Shown here one piece after another: positions 59,201 to 62,255 of a stretch of DNA of 64,000 nucleotides. Where the stretch lies: the NCBI GenBank assembly GCA_028015205.1, contig CM051516.1, forward strand, positions 50,658,230 to 50,722,229. The letters run 5' to 3'. Within the stretch, counting starts at the first letter, position 1; each line of letters begins with the position of its first letter. This DNA comes from Mytilisepta virgata (taxonomy: Eukaryota > Mollusca > Bivalvia > Mytilida > Mytilidae). The position numbers and the translations under genes are program-made. A model generated the notes under the pieces. The model saw only the letters and a list, made by a program, of their open reading frames with translations. It was not told the origin of the DNA and made no database searches.

Positions 59201-62117
59201 GCCAGTGACATAAGAATATTTATTACTTGTTAGAATAGTGATTCCGGTAAGTTGAAAAATCGTACTGTATGCATGATATTTAAGACATTAATATATGAAT
59301 TGTTATCAACAAGTAAATACATTCATCTTTTCTAAAATAACATAACATATCAATTTCTTCAAATATCAAATTTTTACCTCGTTGAAAAAGGCATAACTAC
59401 CCTCCTTCTGTTTCTCACGCCATATAATAAATTTTATATGGTAAGAAATGTAATATAATGTTCCTTTGTCAAGTCCATTTCTGAATTCACAGTATACTTT
59501 TTTTTCTTTATTTTTCTTAAAATGTTTTTGAATGAAACATCAAAATCAAAATAGAACAGGTAACCTTTACGAGCATTTTTGTACTACCTTGCAGAATATA
59601 AATTTTGCTAAAAAAATGTTACCCTTTTTGAAATCTTAATGCAATAAAACTATTTATTAAATAACTACCTGGTACAAGGACTGCTGCAGCCTCTGCTCCC
59701 TGTGTGGCAGCACCTACAGGTGGTGTAGCGGAAACCATTGTTGGATCAACATGTGGTCGCGGCCTCAATCGATCTTCTTCATGTATAGGAATGTTCCCAC
59801 TTTCTTGACCCTTTAAGTATGGACAATTTGGTGAAATTCTCTGATGTATTTCATACGGATCATCATTATCTCTCCATTCTCTATACACCTTTCCACAACT
59901 AAAGCACCTACATTCGGCACATTTTCCAGTATAATAGAACCCAACACGTGCCAATGTTATTGGCGAAACTTTTATGTTGGATGGAAATGACCAGTAGCTT
60001 CGAACACGGACCCACTCAAACTTCATGGTTTCTGCATGTGCAGGTCTGGATGCAACTGGTACTGACATTTGTTCAAAATAGTTCTGTAAACCATTGATTG
60101 GATATACAAATAAATCATGATCATATCTGAAAGGCAGATAATTGAAAATTTTTCCATAAACATTTTTGATTGAAGGTTTCATACATTTATTTGGAAATTC
60201 ATCATTTAAGCTGCTAAAAAATCTTTTCATTAATTGTTCAAGTGTTAAACGCTTTGCAAATCTGGATATTCTTTTTCTCTTACTACTGCCAAGTTTTGAA
60301 TGTGATCTTTCAATAGTGGTCTTTATGATCAATTTTTGCATCAGATGTTTCAAGGAACGATTTGTCTCTTTTTTACCATTGTATGTATCTCTGTTGTTTG
60401 CCATATGAGTTATAAAGTCATTGAGATCTAAATATACAGTTACTTGTGTATGACCCAGACGAATTTTAGAATTACCAAGACCATAGCTTGATGCATATTT
60501 TTCTGTCAAAATGGCTGGTGAAAAATAATTGCAGCTTAATAGCGATATTCTTGCATGTGGATTTTTCATATATCCATTTGAGTAATGTATAGGCTCAACT
60601 TGCCACAGACATGAATCTTTGCAAGGATGTATAAGTTCTTTCTTGCACATCATGCACATCTTCATGATATCCTCATGGTGTTTTTTCACTATTTTCAAAT
60701 CCCAAATTTTTAACATCCTTGTCGGATGAACTGAATTGAAGTAGAAATCATCAATTCCAGGTTTCTGTGAAACTGCAACAATAATATTTGAAGAAGATAA
60801 ACAATTTTCTACTATTTTTTCCAAAGTCTCAAACTTGTTTGTTTCTCTGCAAGTTCTACTAAAATTGTCCATCTTAAAAACTGACCAGTGATCATACTCT
60901 AAAGTATCAACAACTAATTTAGATGACACAGGACAATTTTCTATACCTAAATAATCATCTCTTACTTTTTCTTCATTGAAAATGTTTTGCAAATTTATTT
61001 CTTGGTTTCTAGATGGGGAGTTTTCAAGTGAAAAGTCCAGAAAGTTTATTTTAAAACCTTCTGAACATAAATCCATTGTTTTGACTGTTCCTTTGGAACT
61101 TTTGCTTTCAGATTCTCTTTTAGAAATAATATCATTGGACTTATTTTTAGAAATAATACTTTCTACTTCTGTTTCTGAAGTGTTCACTAAAGATTCTTTT
61201 TCTGATTCAACTTGAGAAACTGCATTTTCTGAATGAATTTTATGAAAATAAGTTTCTGGCACCAATGTTGTCTCTTCTTCTAACAAAACAGACAAACAAG
61301 ATAATGACTCATCTGTGATTAAAGAATTACTTCCACTACAGTCTATGCTGTAAGATTTATCAGAAGAAAATGAAGTATCTGTTAGAATCAGGCTGTCACT
61401 ATCTCTGTTCTCTGGTAAACCATCTTCATTAATTCTAACCAATGAAATGGAGTTTTCAACTACGTAGCTATCATTAAATTCAACTTCTTCATTTTGTAAA
61501 TGATCTTCATGGAAATTAAAATCAGTTTCCATGCAATTTTCCAGCAACAGATAATTAGTTTTTAATTCCTTTTTTATATCTAATGATGAAATATTTAAAT
61601 TGGTGTCACACTCAGACTTGCAAACATGTATCACTGCATTATCAATGTGCACCAAACAACCTCCATCCTTTTCAAGCATGGGTTCATCAGTCTCCCTGCA
61701 GAGTAAAGGTGAAGATACTTCAATCCTATCATTTATGGTCTGTTCTGAAGGTTTAAAATTTAGTTTTGACCAAAAGCAGTCTTCATTATTCTGTCTGAAA
61801 GATCTTCCATAATGCACTTTACTCCCTGATGTGACAATGGGATTGTTTTGACTAATTCCAGAACTTTCAGTATCTTGAATTTGTTCATTACTTTCAACAG
61901 TACAAAAATGATCTGAACCAGCAGTCTTATCTATTATACTGTTCCAGGTATTATTAAGAAACTCATTATTCTTCCCTTTTTGTTTGAATGCAGTAGCTTC
62001 ATCATCAAAAGCAAATTCTTCATTTTCTGTATCAAAAGTTTGGAAGCAACTTAACAATTTCTTAAGTCTTGATGACTTCTTCAAGCGTTCTTTTTCATTT
62101 GATAATAGTGGTGACAT
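2008..62117 (-). CDS. BIRC: Large BIR-BIR-UBA-RING inhibitor-of-apoptosis protein (spliced, 10 coding exons)
   Basis: This is a predicted 1346-residue IAP-family protein. Exons are joined at GT-AG sites. All introns are phase 1 except the phase-0 intron after exon 5, and total coding length is 4041 nt, exactly divisible by three. Domain order: acidic/Ser-rich region (about 1-480), Cys-rich motif at 488-503, basic stretch at 613-623, BIR1 (about 703-770; ligands C738, C741, H758, C765), low-complexity linker (817-1040), BIR2 (about 1047-1120; C1089, C1092, H1109, C1116), UBA (about 1160-1220) and RING (1299-1333) ending 13 residues before the stop. Family knowledge: such IAPs are cytosolic E3 ligases that bind IBM-tailed caspases or adaptors through BIRs and restrain cell death. 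It is far longer than cIAPs or XIAP (about 500-620 residues). No CARD is present. Inference: a mollusc-expanded IAP paralogue. The true N-terminus is uncertain, because an upstream exon could exist past 62203. Confidence 0.88.
2205..3033 (-). other. IAP intron 9
   Basis: 829 bp of AT-rich intron with GT-AG ends. I see no repeat or other feature in it. Confidence 0.75.
3034..3105 (-). CDS. IAP exon 9: UBA-RING linker
   Basis: This 72-nt exon encodes residues 1258-1281, with acceptor ATTTCAG, donor TTGAAG|GTAAGG and phase 1 at both ends. It encodes [12 protein letters not shown]...SYLE, an acidic Ser/Thr linker. It is symmetric and could be skipped in frame. Confidence 0.8.
3106..3843 (-). other. 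IAP intron 8
   Basis: 738 bp. It contains a short poly-C run near 3393-3403 and nothing else recognisable. Confidence 0.75.
3844..4029 (-). CDS. IAP exon 8: second half of UBA and linker
   Basis: This 186-nt exon encodes residues 1196-1257. The donor is AGAG|GTAAAA. The acceptor region reads AATAGGAG, a NAGNAG tandem site, so 4029 or 4026 could be used, changing one Gly. [21 protein letters not shown] fits the last UBA helix. A Gln/Ser/Pro linker follows. Confidence 0.84.
4030..4955 (-). other. IAP intron 7
   Basis: 926 bp of AT-rich intron inside the UBA-coding region. No recognisable element. Confidence 0.75.
4956..5066 (-). CDS. IAP exon 7: first half of UBA domain
   Basis: This 111-nt exon encodes residues 1159-1195, with acceptor TTTTTTCAG, donor AGATAG|GTATAC and phase 1 at both ends. 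The peptide ([10 protein letters not shown] then a KQAIDRW helix) matches the first two helices of IAP UBA domains, where the MG(F) motif starts the ubiquitin-contacting loop. The third residue of the loop is Lys rather than Phe or Tyr. Confidence 0.82.
5246..6270. repeat. Tandem-monomer repeat between direct repeats, in intron 6
   Basis: About three and a half degenerate monomers of about 150 bp (5690-6130, each with TCAATAGATATAAAC and GTTTCATGAAAATTG) end in GACGGATGGAAGGATGGACAG. The block is flanked by a direct duplication of about 70 bp (5246-5310 and 6194-6268, sharing CTACAACTCAACAT and AAATCATTCCCTTCTGTAGA). The flanking copies are either part of the element or a duplicated target. 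Confidence 0.65.
6608..6668 (-). CDS. IAP exon 6: short BIR2-UBA linker
   Basis: This 61-nt exon encodes residues 1139-1158 plus one base (start [10 protein letters not shown], end DEA). The acceptor is CTTTCCAG and the donor GCTG|GTAGGT. It is found by phase logic: it enters in phase 0, matching the exon 5 donor, and leaves in phase 1, matching exon 7. The other two frames do not fit. It lies 31.3 kb downstream of exon 5. Confidence 0.78.
6890..7110. repeat. Diverged copy of an abundant mussel dispersed repeat
   Basis: CCCTTCCGGAGCACCTAACATCACTCCC and the T-rich stretch after it resemble, from memory, a very common mytilid repeat. The same family seems to recur at 16640-16760 (GGGACTGCTTACCCTGTCAA). 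The rest of 6669-7840 shows nothing recognisable. Confidence 0.4.
7838..8010 (+). repeat. 3' end of the GCAGGCGAGAC repeat family
   Basis: The stretch from GAGGTCAGGGTCACAAGAC to GTCGCAGGCGAGACAA matches 28618-28805 closely. It is a truncated copy of the element that interrupts the SINE at 28044. Confidence 0.7.
8348..12232. mobile_element. Possible composite element with TTAAGGGGATAC ends
   Basis: TTAAGGGGATAC at 8348 faces its exact reverse complement near 12221-12232, both with TTAA outermost. That would fit a piggyBac-like target, but 12 bp is short and the interior carries another insertion (9901-11663). An open frame at 8387-8803 inside it shows no known domain. Pairing of these ends is tentative. 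Confidence 0.3.
9901..11663 (+). repeat. AGAGGCTC...GAGCTAA family, copy A
   Basis: It starts GAGGCTCTCAAATGCCTG, then CGCTCACCTG. Inside are about five monomers of 165-170 bp (GGCCATCTTGGTTGACAGTC, AGGACCAATGCTGCC, AGAAGATTTTTCAATGAAT). It ends GACGACGGACGCCAAGTGATG and GAGCTAAAAAG. The 3' hairpin is deleted. Confidence 0.85.
12233..12590. repeat. Mytilid dispersed repeat fragment
   Basis: It contains GGGGAATGTGTCAAAGAGAC, TGGGTCTTCAACGCAGCGAG and AATGCGGCGGGGTTTAACAT. I recall this sequence as very common in mussel genomic DNA and 3' UTRs. Its class (LINE 3' end or SINE) cannot be told from one copy. The next 400 bp (12591-12992) show nothing recognisable. Confidence 0.5.
12993..14331 (+). 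mobile_element. Short-TIR tandem-monomer element interrupted by a second element
   Basis: Ends ATGCCCCGCC (12993-13002) and GGCGGGGCAT (14322-14331) are a perfect 10-bp inverted repeat. The interior has about 180-bp monomers (CTTCATGAAAAACTACCTTC type) and a GACAGACGGACAG tract at 14280-14310. The monomer array is split at about 13448 and resumes at about 14246, around the element listed separately. Confidence 0.6.
13449..14245 (+). repeat. Tandem-monomer element, copy 2
   Basis: It has the same ends and monomers as 896-1793: CCAGAAATCTATGATTAC at the start, and hairpin CTCAA/TTGAG then GCGAACTAA at the end. It sits inside a monomer of another repeat, so its edges are fixed by the host sequence, with no target duplication longer than 1-2 bases. 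Confidence 0.7.
14332..15639. other. Intronic sequence without recognised features
   Basis: AT-rich and apparently unique. A GTAAGT donor-like site at about 15305 has no supporting exon. Confidence 0.5.
15640..16145. repeat. AGAGGCTC family fragments in inverted orientation (copy B)
   Basis: 15640-15800 is a reverse-complement monomer of copy A (GGTCCTTAGGAGGTCTCC, AAGATGGCCCCCAAAGCC). 15810-16145 is in the forward sense (GACGATGGACGACAGATGACG, GCAAAAGCTCACATGGCC, GGCAGCCATCTTTGTTGG). The pair could fold back on itself. Confidence 0.65.
16500..16810. repeat. Mytilid dispersed repeat fragment
   Basis: The stretch GGTGCTGTATATGGAGCAGGGACTGCTTACCCTG...GCACCTGAGTTCAC resembles the abundant mussel repeat also seen at 6890-7110, again from memory. 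The neighbours 16146-16499 and 16811-17390 hold nothing recognised. Confidence 0.4.
17395..17450 (+). promoter_or_regulatory. TATA-like motif plus donor-like site, repeated in the intron (copy 1)
   Basis: The order is TTTTCACTTGG, TATAAAAA, a GACAAAATGGAGTCAATG segment and CTCAG|GTAAGT. Related arrangements occur at 24659-24702 and 29683-29738 on the same strand. It could be a relic of duplicated first exons or an unknown repeat. Function is not shown. Confidence 0.25.
17946..19339 (+). mobile_element. 5'-truncated non-LTR retrotransposon (CR1-like)
   Basis: Only the 3' part of the reverse-transcriptase ORF and the 3' UTR are present. The element is lost upstream of the thumb, including the catalytic FADD box. 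The 3' UTR has a T-run of 17 (19256-19272), and the element ends near GCAATAAAGTATTAGTA. The insertion point lies at a monomer boundary of the surrounding tandem repeat. The clade is inferred from the style of the thumb region only. Confidence 0.85.
17954..19204 (+). pseudogene. Reverse-transcriptase C-terminal fragment of a non-LTR element
   Basis: An uninterrupted frame of about 416 codons ends in TGA at 19202-19204. The first codon is TTG (Leu), so this is not a real start: the frame is the truncated continuation of a longer ORF2. Visible hallmarks of the RT thumb and downstream region are the [20 protein letters not shown]...KTMIF segment, the YKYLGCEI motif, [16 protein letters not shown], and a C-terminal [17 protein letters not shown] zinc-knuckle-like motif with H and C ligands. 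The missing N-terminal part would hold the endonuclease and the RT catalytic core. The absence of stops suggests a fairly young insertion. It lies inside the IAP intron, antisense to the gene. Confidence 0.88.
19736..21416. other. Intronic sequence without recognised features
   Basis: AT-rich. Short open frames at 19742-20047 and 20769-20957 have no recognisable domain and no splice context. Confidence 0.5.
21417..24098 (+). repeat. AGAGGCTC family, copy C-outer (interrupted)
   Basis: It starts AAGAGGCTCCCAAGAGCCTG and CGCTCACCTG, and ends with hairpin TGGCC/GGTCA then GGTGAGCTAAAAAG. It is split at about 22186-23785 by another member of the same family. After the insertion the host resumes at GTGAATCGTTTGTAGAGGG, which matches copy J and an earlier stretch of itself. 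Confidence 0.85.
22186..23785 (+). repeat. AGAGGCTC family, copy C-inner, with a 484-bp tandem duplication
   Basis: This complete copy starts AGAGGCTCACCAGAGCCTG and ends with hairpin CTGGC/GCCAG then GTGAGCTAA. About 22470-23700 contains 2.5 near-identical units of 484 bp (ACAACACATCCACCCC at 22572, 23056 and 23541). Confidence 0.85.
24099..26090. other. Intronic sequence, mostly unique
   Basis: It includes the second copy of the TTTTCA-CTTGG...CTCAG|GTAAGT motif at 24659-24702. A CT/GA-rich stretch at 25370-25480 contains the hairpin GGGCT/AGCCC. No gene is recognised. Confidence 0.45.
26091..26111 (+). repeat. Poly-G run of 21
   Basis: An uninterrupted run of 21 G follows GAGGGA. It is a plausible slippage site and has G-quadruplex potential. 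Assembly length here should be treated with care. Confidence 0.9.
26849..26941. repeat. Long near-perfect hairpin
   Basis: Arms TATATTAAGTAAAATCTT / AAGATTTTACTTAATATA and GGTTAAGAAG / CTTCTTAACC have a 3-nt bulge and a GC-rich loop (GGACTAAGCGAGCGCGCC). The pairing extends to about 26849 and 26941. No target duplication is obvious. Confidence 0.75.
27060..27610 (+). repeat. Tandem-monomer element with GACGGAC tract
   Basis: About two and a half monomers (CATAAAATGTAGGTCATAATG / CATAAAAAATAGGTTATGGTG, each followed by GAATCAAATGT- or GATTCAAATGT-type sequence and GCTGA) end in GGACGGACGTACAGACGGAC at 27532-27560. The 5' edge is unclear. Confidence 0.5.
27966..28875 (+). mobile_element. 5'-truncated tRNA-derived SINE with target duplication, interrupted
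   Basis: The body starts at AAATTGACAAGGATTGCC and ends CCCAACTAAACAAAAAAAAA. A 14-bp duplication, ATAATCACTGTCTT, flanks it (27952-27965 and 28876-28889). The tRNA head is missing. The body is split by 766 bp at 28044-28809. Confidence 0.85.
28044..28809 (+). mobile_element. Tandem-monomer repeat inserted in the SINE
   Basis: It is bounded by CAAAAAC on both sides (28037-28043 and 28803-28809). It contains a 48-bp direct duplication (GGTCAAGACCAAAAGGCAGG units at 28135-28230), then about three 150-bp monomers (CAATAGACCAAATACAG type). It ends GTCGCAGGCGAGAC, as at 8010. Confidence 0.75.
29174..29450. mobile_element. MITE-like element with perfect 20-bp TIRs and TTAA ends
   Basis: TTAAGGTATCCGGACCATAA begins the element, and its exact reverse complement TTATGGTCCGGATACCTTAA ends it, 277 bp in all. 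TTAA at both edges fits a piggyBac-type target duplication, but it could be part of the TIR. There is no coding capacity. Confidence 0.82.
29451..30333. other. Intronic sequence
   Basis: It contains the third copy (29683-29738) of the TTTTCACTTG...TATAAAAA motif. Otherwise unremarkable. Confidence 0.45.
30346..30609 (+). mobile_element. Full-length tRNA-derived SINE
   Basis: The tRNA-like head has an A box (TGGCCGAGTGG) and a B box (GAGTTCGAATCTC). The conserved body follows (GGTTCTCTCCGGGTACTCCG, GGCCGCCGCGAAATGGCC, GGCGTTAAACCCCAACTAAA). The 12-bp target duplication CATACTGAAATG flanks it at 30334-30345 and 30610-30621. The body resembles broadly distributed invertebrate SINE cores; the named superfamily is not certain. 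Confidence 0.92.
30781..31150 (+). repeat. AGAGGCTC family, copy D (fragment)
   Basis: It starts TGGCTTCCAGAAGCCTG, CGCTCACCTG, then monomer pieces (GGCGGCCATTTTGGTTAGAGG, GGCAACCATCTTGGTCAGAGG). The 3' end is missing. Confidence 0.75.
31329..31705 (+). mobile_element. Element with TTATACCC ends and two monomers
   Basis: TTATACCCTCTGCAGCAA on the left pairs with TTGCAGGGGGTATAATAA on the right. Inside are two about 180-bp monomers (CATCTCCATAATGTGATCTAACACTCC and a similar CATCTCCATAGAGTG copy). The right end resembles GGGGGGTATAATAA at 46925. Confidence 0.6.
31706..34960. other. Intronic sequence without recognised genes
   Basis: AT-rich. Possible old repeats occur near 33050-33190 and 33840-33960 (CACGCA-rich), but no partner copy in the window defines them. 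Confidence 0.45.
34961..36770 (+). repeat. AGAGGCTC family, copy E with two insertions
   Basis: It starts AAGAGGCTCCCAAGAGCCTG. It contains two monomer series (GGCAAAAACTCCTATAAGG, GATTTTGGTCATGTTGACT). One foreign stretch is at about 35318-35484 (AGTAGCCGG...CCGGCTACT inverted pair), and a MITE lies at 36348-36686. The 3' end fades after 36735. Confidence 0.75.
36348..36686. mobile_element. MITE-like element with 26-bp imperfect TIRs
   Basis: TGGCATCAAATAAATGCAAG at the left and, reverse-complemented, TGGCGTCACCTAAATGCAAG at the right; both continue GAATCT. The total is 339 bp. The 7-bp target duplication GCAATAA (36341-36347 and 36687-36693) lies in a known sequence of the host repeat (GGGGCAATAACCCAACAAAGG), so the edges are certain. 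Confidence 0.9.
36771..37940. other. End of IAP intron 5 region
   Basis: 37100-37320 resembles the GGGGCATAACTC...TTGATC...AAGCATTG monomer found at 52190-52960. The rest is AT-rich without features. Confidence 0.45.
37941..38110 (-). CDS. IAP exon 5: zinc-binding half of BIR2
   Basis: This 170-nt exon encodes residues 1082-1138. The acceptor is TTTCAG|GATATG and the donor GAAGCT|GTAAGT. It enters in phase 1 and leaves in phase 0, the only phase change in the gene. The sequence [11 protein letters not shown]...[14 protein letters not shown] is a textbook type II BIR: C1089-x2-C1092, H1109 and C1116 bind zinc. L1096, W1099, D1103 and W1112 match the positions that form the IBM-peptide groove in XIAP BIR3, with Asp in place of the usual Glu. 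Large introns flank it on both sides. Confidence 0.92.
38111..40740. other. Intron 4, unannotated stretch
   Basis: AT-rich. It contains AATTGAATTG microsatellite-like sequence at 38724-38750. No gene or defined repeat is recognised. Confidence 0.5.
40745..41245 (+). repeat. Three about 170-bp tandem monomers
   Basis: TTCTAAAAATGAAATA, CACCTGTGCATTAAAGTTAA and GGTTATGGAGTAGTTGAGGA recur three times. The array ends GACGACACAAGACGACAGATAG and GTTCCGCAGGCGACAC. Confidence 0.8.
41246..42296. other. Intronic sequence without recognised features
   Basis: A CAC/TATAAAAAC stretch at 41328-41352 weakly resembles the motif at 17395. Nothing else stands out. Confidence 0.4.
42297..42345 (+). repeat. 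AGAGGCTC family, copy F (5' end only)
   Basis: AAGAGGCTCTCAAGAGCATG, then TTGCTCACCTGG. The rest of the unit is not recognisable through 42843. Confidence 0.7.
42845..43951 (+). repeat. AGAGGCTC family, copy G (complete)
   Basis: AAGAGGCTCCCAGGAGCCTG and CGCTCACCTGG open it. There are two about 480-bp monomers (GGGCAATAACTCCTACATGG at 43058 and 43558). A (GAC)n tract at 43861-43900 precedes the terminal hairpin AGCTCACATGGACC / GGTCCAGGTGAGCT and AAAA. Confidence 0.88.
43952..44650. other. Intronic sequence without recognised features
   Basis: No repeat partner or coding signal is seen. Confidence 0.45.
44651..45650 (+). repeat. AGAGGCTC family, copy H (5' truncated)
   Basis: Monomers GGCAGCCATCTTGGTTGACA and GGCGGCCATCTTGGTTCACA are followed by GACAGATGACAGACGAC and ...GAGCTAAAAA. 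The 5' hairpin is missing and the 3' hairpin is damaged. Confidence 0.7.
45671..46945 (+). repeat. Tandem array of about 190-bp monomers ending in a GACAGACGG microsatellite
   Basis: Five to six monomers share AGAAGTCCAATTATCTCCCT, GATATCGGAAAGCAAAGATT and TTGAAATCCATTGAGCGGTC. The last three are nearly identical. A (GACA/GACG)n tract at 46826-46890 and palindromic TATACCCCCCCC / GGGGGGTATAATA close it. Open frames inside it follow the repeat and are not genes. Confidence 0.85.
47003..48375 (+). repeat. AGAGGCTC family, copy I (complete, SINE inside)
   Basis: AAGAGGCTCCCAAGAGCCTG opens it. A (GACGAC)n tract at 48284-48315 and hairpin AGCTCACATGGCC / GGCCAGGTGAGCT close it. The SINE at 47930-48173 interrupts it. 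Confidence 0.85.
47930..48173 (+). mobile_element. tRNA-derived SINE with 11-bp target duplication
   Basis: It has the same family and orientation as 30346-30609: A box GGCCGAGTGG, B box GAGTTCGAATCTC, tail GGCGTAAAACCCCAACTAAA. A 20-bp part of the body (GTCGGTGGTTCTCTCCGGG type) is deleted. The flanking AGATATAATTT is at 47919-47929 and 48174-48184. Confidence 0.92.
48390..49225 (+). repeat. About five degenerate 135-145-bp monomers
   Basis: GCGAGGTATGTGTCATTTGG, GTCTTACCATGGGGAATAAG and AAAATATATGGTTTAGGGGT recur with growing divergence towards 49225. There is no terminal tract. Confidence 0.75.
49520..50263 (+). repeat. AGAGGCTC family, copy J (MITE inside)
   Basis: A degraded 5' end (AGATTATAAGCTGTATCGCTCACCTGG), sequence matching C-outer (AAACATTTCATAATGTAGTT) and a terminal CATGG/CCATG hairpin with GTGAGCTAAC. 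A 145-bp MITE interrupts it. Confidence 0.8.
49979..50123. mobile_element. 145-bp MITE with CAGACCTGATTTT ends
   Basis: The 13-bp perfect TIRs are CAGACCTGATTTT and AAAATCAGGTCTG. TTCCAT is duplicated on both sides (49973-49978 and 50124-50129), and the host repeat elsewhere has a single TTCCATACATCATT. This fixes the edges. Confidence 0.88.
50630..52020. other. Possible older element with a GC hairpin
   Basis: CCCGCGCGAGCGCGGG at 50648-50663 stands out in AT-rich surroundings. The following sequence contains GTCAATGAAGCGTGAAATATAGGTCA, similar to the monomers at 1190. Edges are not defined. Open frames at 50889-51141 are not supported as genes. Confidence 0.35.
52060..53060 (+). repeat. Three monomers with GGCATAACTCAAGAAT and a GACAGACGGACA tract
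   Basis: The units at about 52190, 52695 and 52840 share AAACTTGATC, AAGCATTGTGTATAAGTTTC and ATTTGGTTGAGGCAAAGT. The last ends in GGACAGACGGACATGGG near 52992-53010. Confidence 0.7.
53170..53806 (+). repeat. AGAGGCTC family, copy K
   Basis: A 3' fragment (AGTATGACTGTAATTGGTTC) is followed by a shortened start (AGAGGCTCCACTCACCTG) and an end with hairpin GTCCT/AGGAC then AGGTGAGCTAAAA. Confidence 0.8.
54063..54473 (-). CDS. IAP exon 4: Ser/Thr linker and first half of BIR2
   Basis: This 411-nt exon encodes residues 945-1081. The acceptor is TTTTTCAG and the donor ATGCAG|GTATAG, phase 1 at both ends. It begins with a Thr/Ser low-complexity linker that includes a run of Thr encoded by a triplet repeat near 54306-54330. 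It ends with the N-terminal half of BIR2: arginine and WPSYL helix residues, then ATAGFFYA. The zinc ligands are on the next exon, 16 kb away. Frame reading continues past the donor into intron, and that tail is not part of the protein. Confidence 0.88.
54306..54330 (+). repeat. Coding triplet microsatellite (TAG on +; Thr run in protein)
   Basis: A (GTA)n run within exon 4 reads as consecutive Thr codons on the minus strand. Repeat slippage would change linker length without a frameshift. Confidence 0.8.
54841..55537 (+). repeat. AGAGGCTC family, copy L (complete)
   Basis: AGAGGCTCTCAAGAGCCTG opens it. Three about 185-bp monomers follow (GGATCGGCTACAAAGTAACA, GCACCTCATAAGGAACATTC, GGCGGCCATCTTGGATGATG), then a GACGACGGACGACGGACG tract and hairpin AGCTCACTTGACCC / GGGTCAGGTGAGCT. 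Nearly identical to copy N over shared sequence. Confidence 0.9.
56064..56339 (-). CDS. IAP exon 3: Gln-rich linker
   Basis: This 276-nt exon encodes residues 853-944, with acceptor TTGTAG, donor CAAG|GTATAG and phase 1 at both ends. The peptide is Gln/Ser/Pro/Thr-rich (for example [17 protein letters not shown]) and probably disordered. No motif is recognised. It is symmetric and skippable in frame. Confidence 0.82.
56340..58857 (-). other. IAP intron 2
   Basis: It carries copy M of the AGAGGCTC family at 56630-57092. The rest (57093-58857) is AT-rich with no feature recognised. Confidence 0.7.
56630..57092 (+). repeat. AGAGGCTC family, copy M (short, degraded)
   Basis: AGAGGCTCTCAAGAATTTAT, one monomer with GGCAGCCATCTTTTTTGACA, and end TTTGGTGAGCTAAAACTG without the hairpin. 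Confidence 0.75.
58858..58965 (-). CDS. IAP exon 2: inter-BIR linker
   Basis: This 108-nt exon encodes residues 817-852. It is bounded by acceptor TTTTAG and donor AATG|GTAAGC, phase 1 on both sides. It encodes a Ser/Pro/Gln-rich linker (starting ALSSQDIS and ending PPSTTQN) with no domain. Its length is a multiple of three, so it could be skipped without a frameshift. A longer open frame runs past the donor, but that is intron. Confidence 0.82.
58966..59668 (-). other. IAP intron 1
   Basis: 703 bp between the BIR1 exon and the first linker exon. No feature recognised. Confidence 0.7.
59669..62117 (-). CDS. IAP exon 1 (or first seen): N-terminal region plus BIR1
   Basis: This 2449-nt exon encodes residues 1-816 plus one base. 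The first ATG is at 62117. The frame stays open upstream to a stop at 62253-62255 without another ATG. A plausible acceptor (TTTTTCAG) would instead start the exon at 62203 in phase 1, so the ATG may be internal. Residues 1-480 are rich in Ser, Glu, Asp and Asn and look disordered. Residues 480-700 look folded and carry C488-x2-C491, H497, C499 and C503, then a basic [11 protein letters not shown] stretch (613-623) resembling a nuclear localisation signal. I do not recognise this region. BIR1 follows: the FYYTG motif, C738-x2-C741, the DDP turn, H758 and C765. The donor CCAG|GTAGTT ends the exon at 59669. Confidence 0.9.
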
Positions 62118-62255
62118 AGTAAATCTGTTTGTTTTCTTTTTCTTTGTTTGCCATATCCTCTTTCTAAGCTCTTTATCATTTGAAGAGTATGCAGTATCAA
62201 GGTCTGAAAAAGATTCATATATAAATAATTTCAGTTGTTTTTCGTCCTCTTTTTA

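Noticed and set aside
59619..59668. C-terminal extension of the BIR1 exon
   Set aside because: Residues after VLVPG lie past the GTAGTT donor. A protein stopping here would lack BIR2, UBA and RING, although a short retained-intron isoform is possible.
2008..62117. Virus-derived IAP (baculovirus-like) integration
   Set aside because: Ten coding exons with a UBA domain and molluscan-style introns indicate an ordinary animal gene. No viral neighbour genes are seen.
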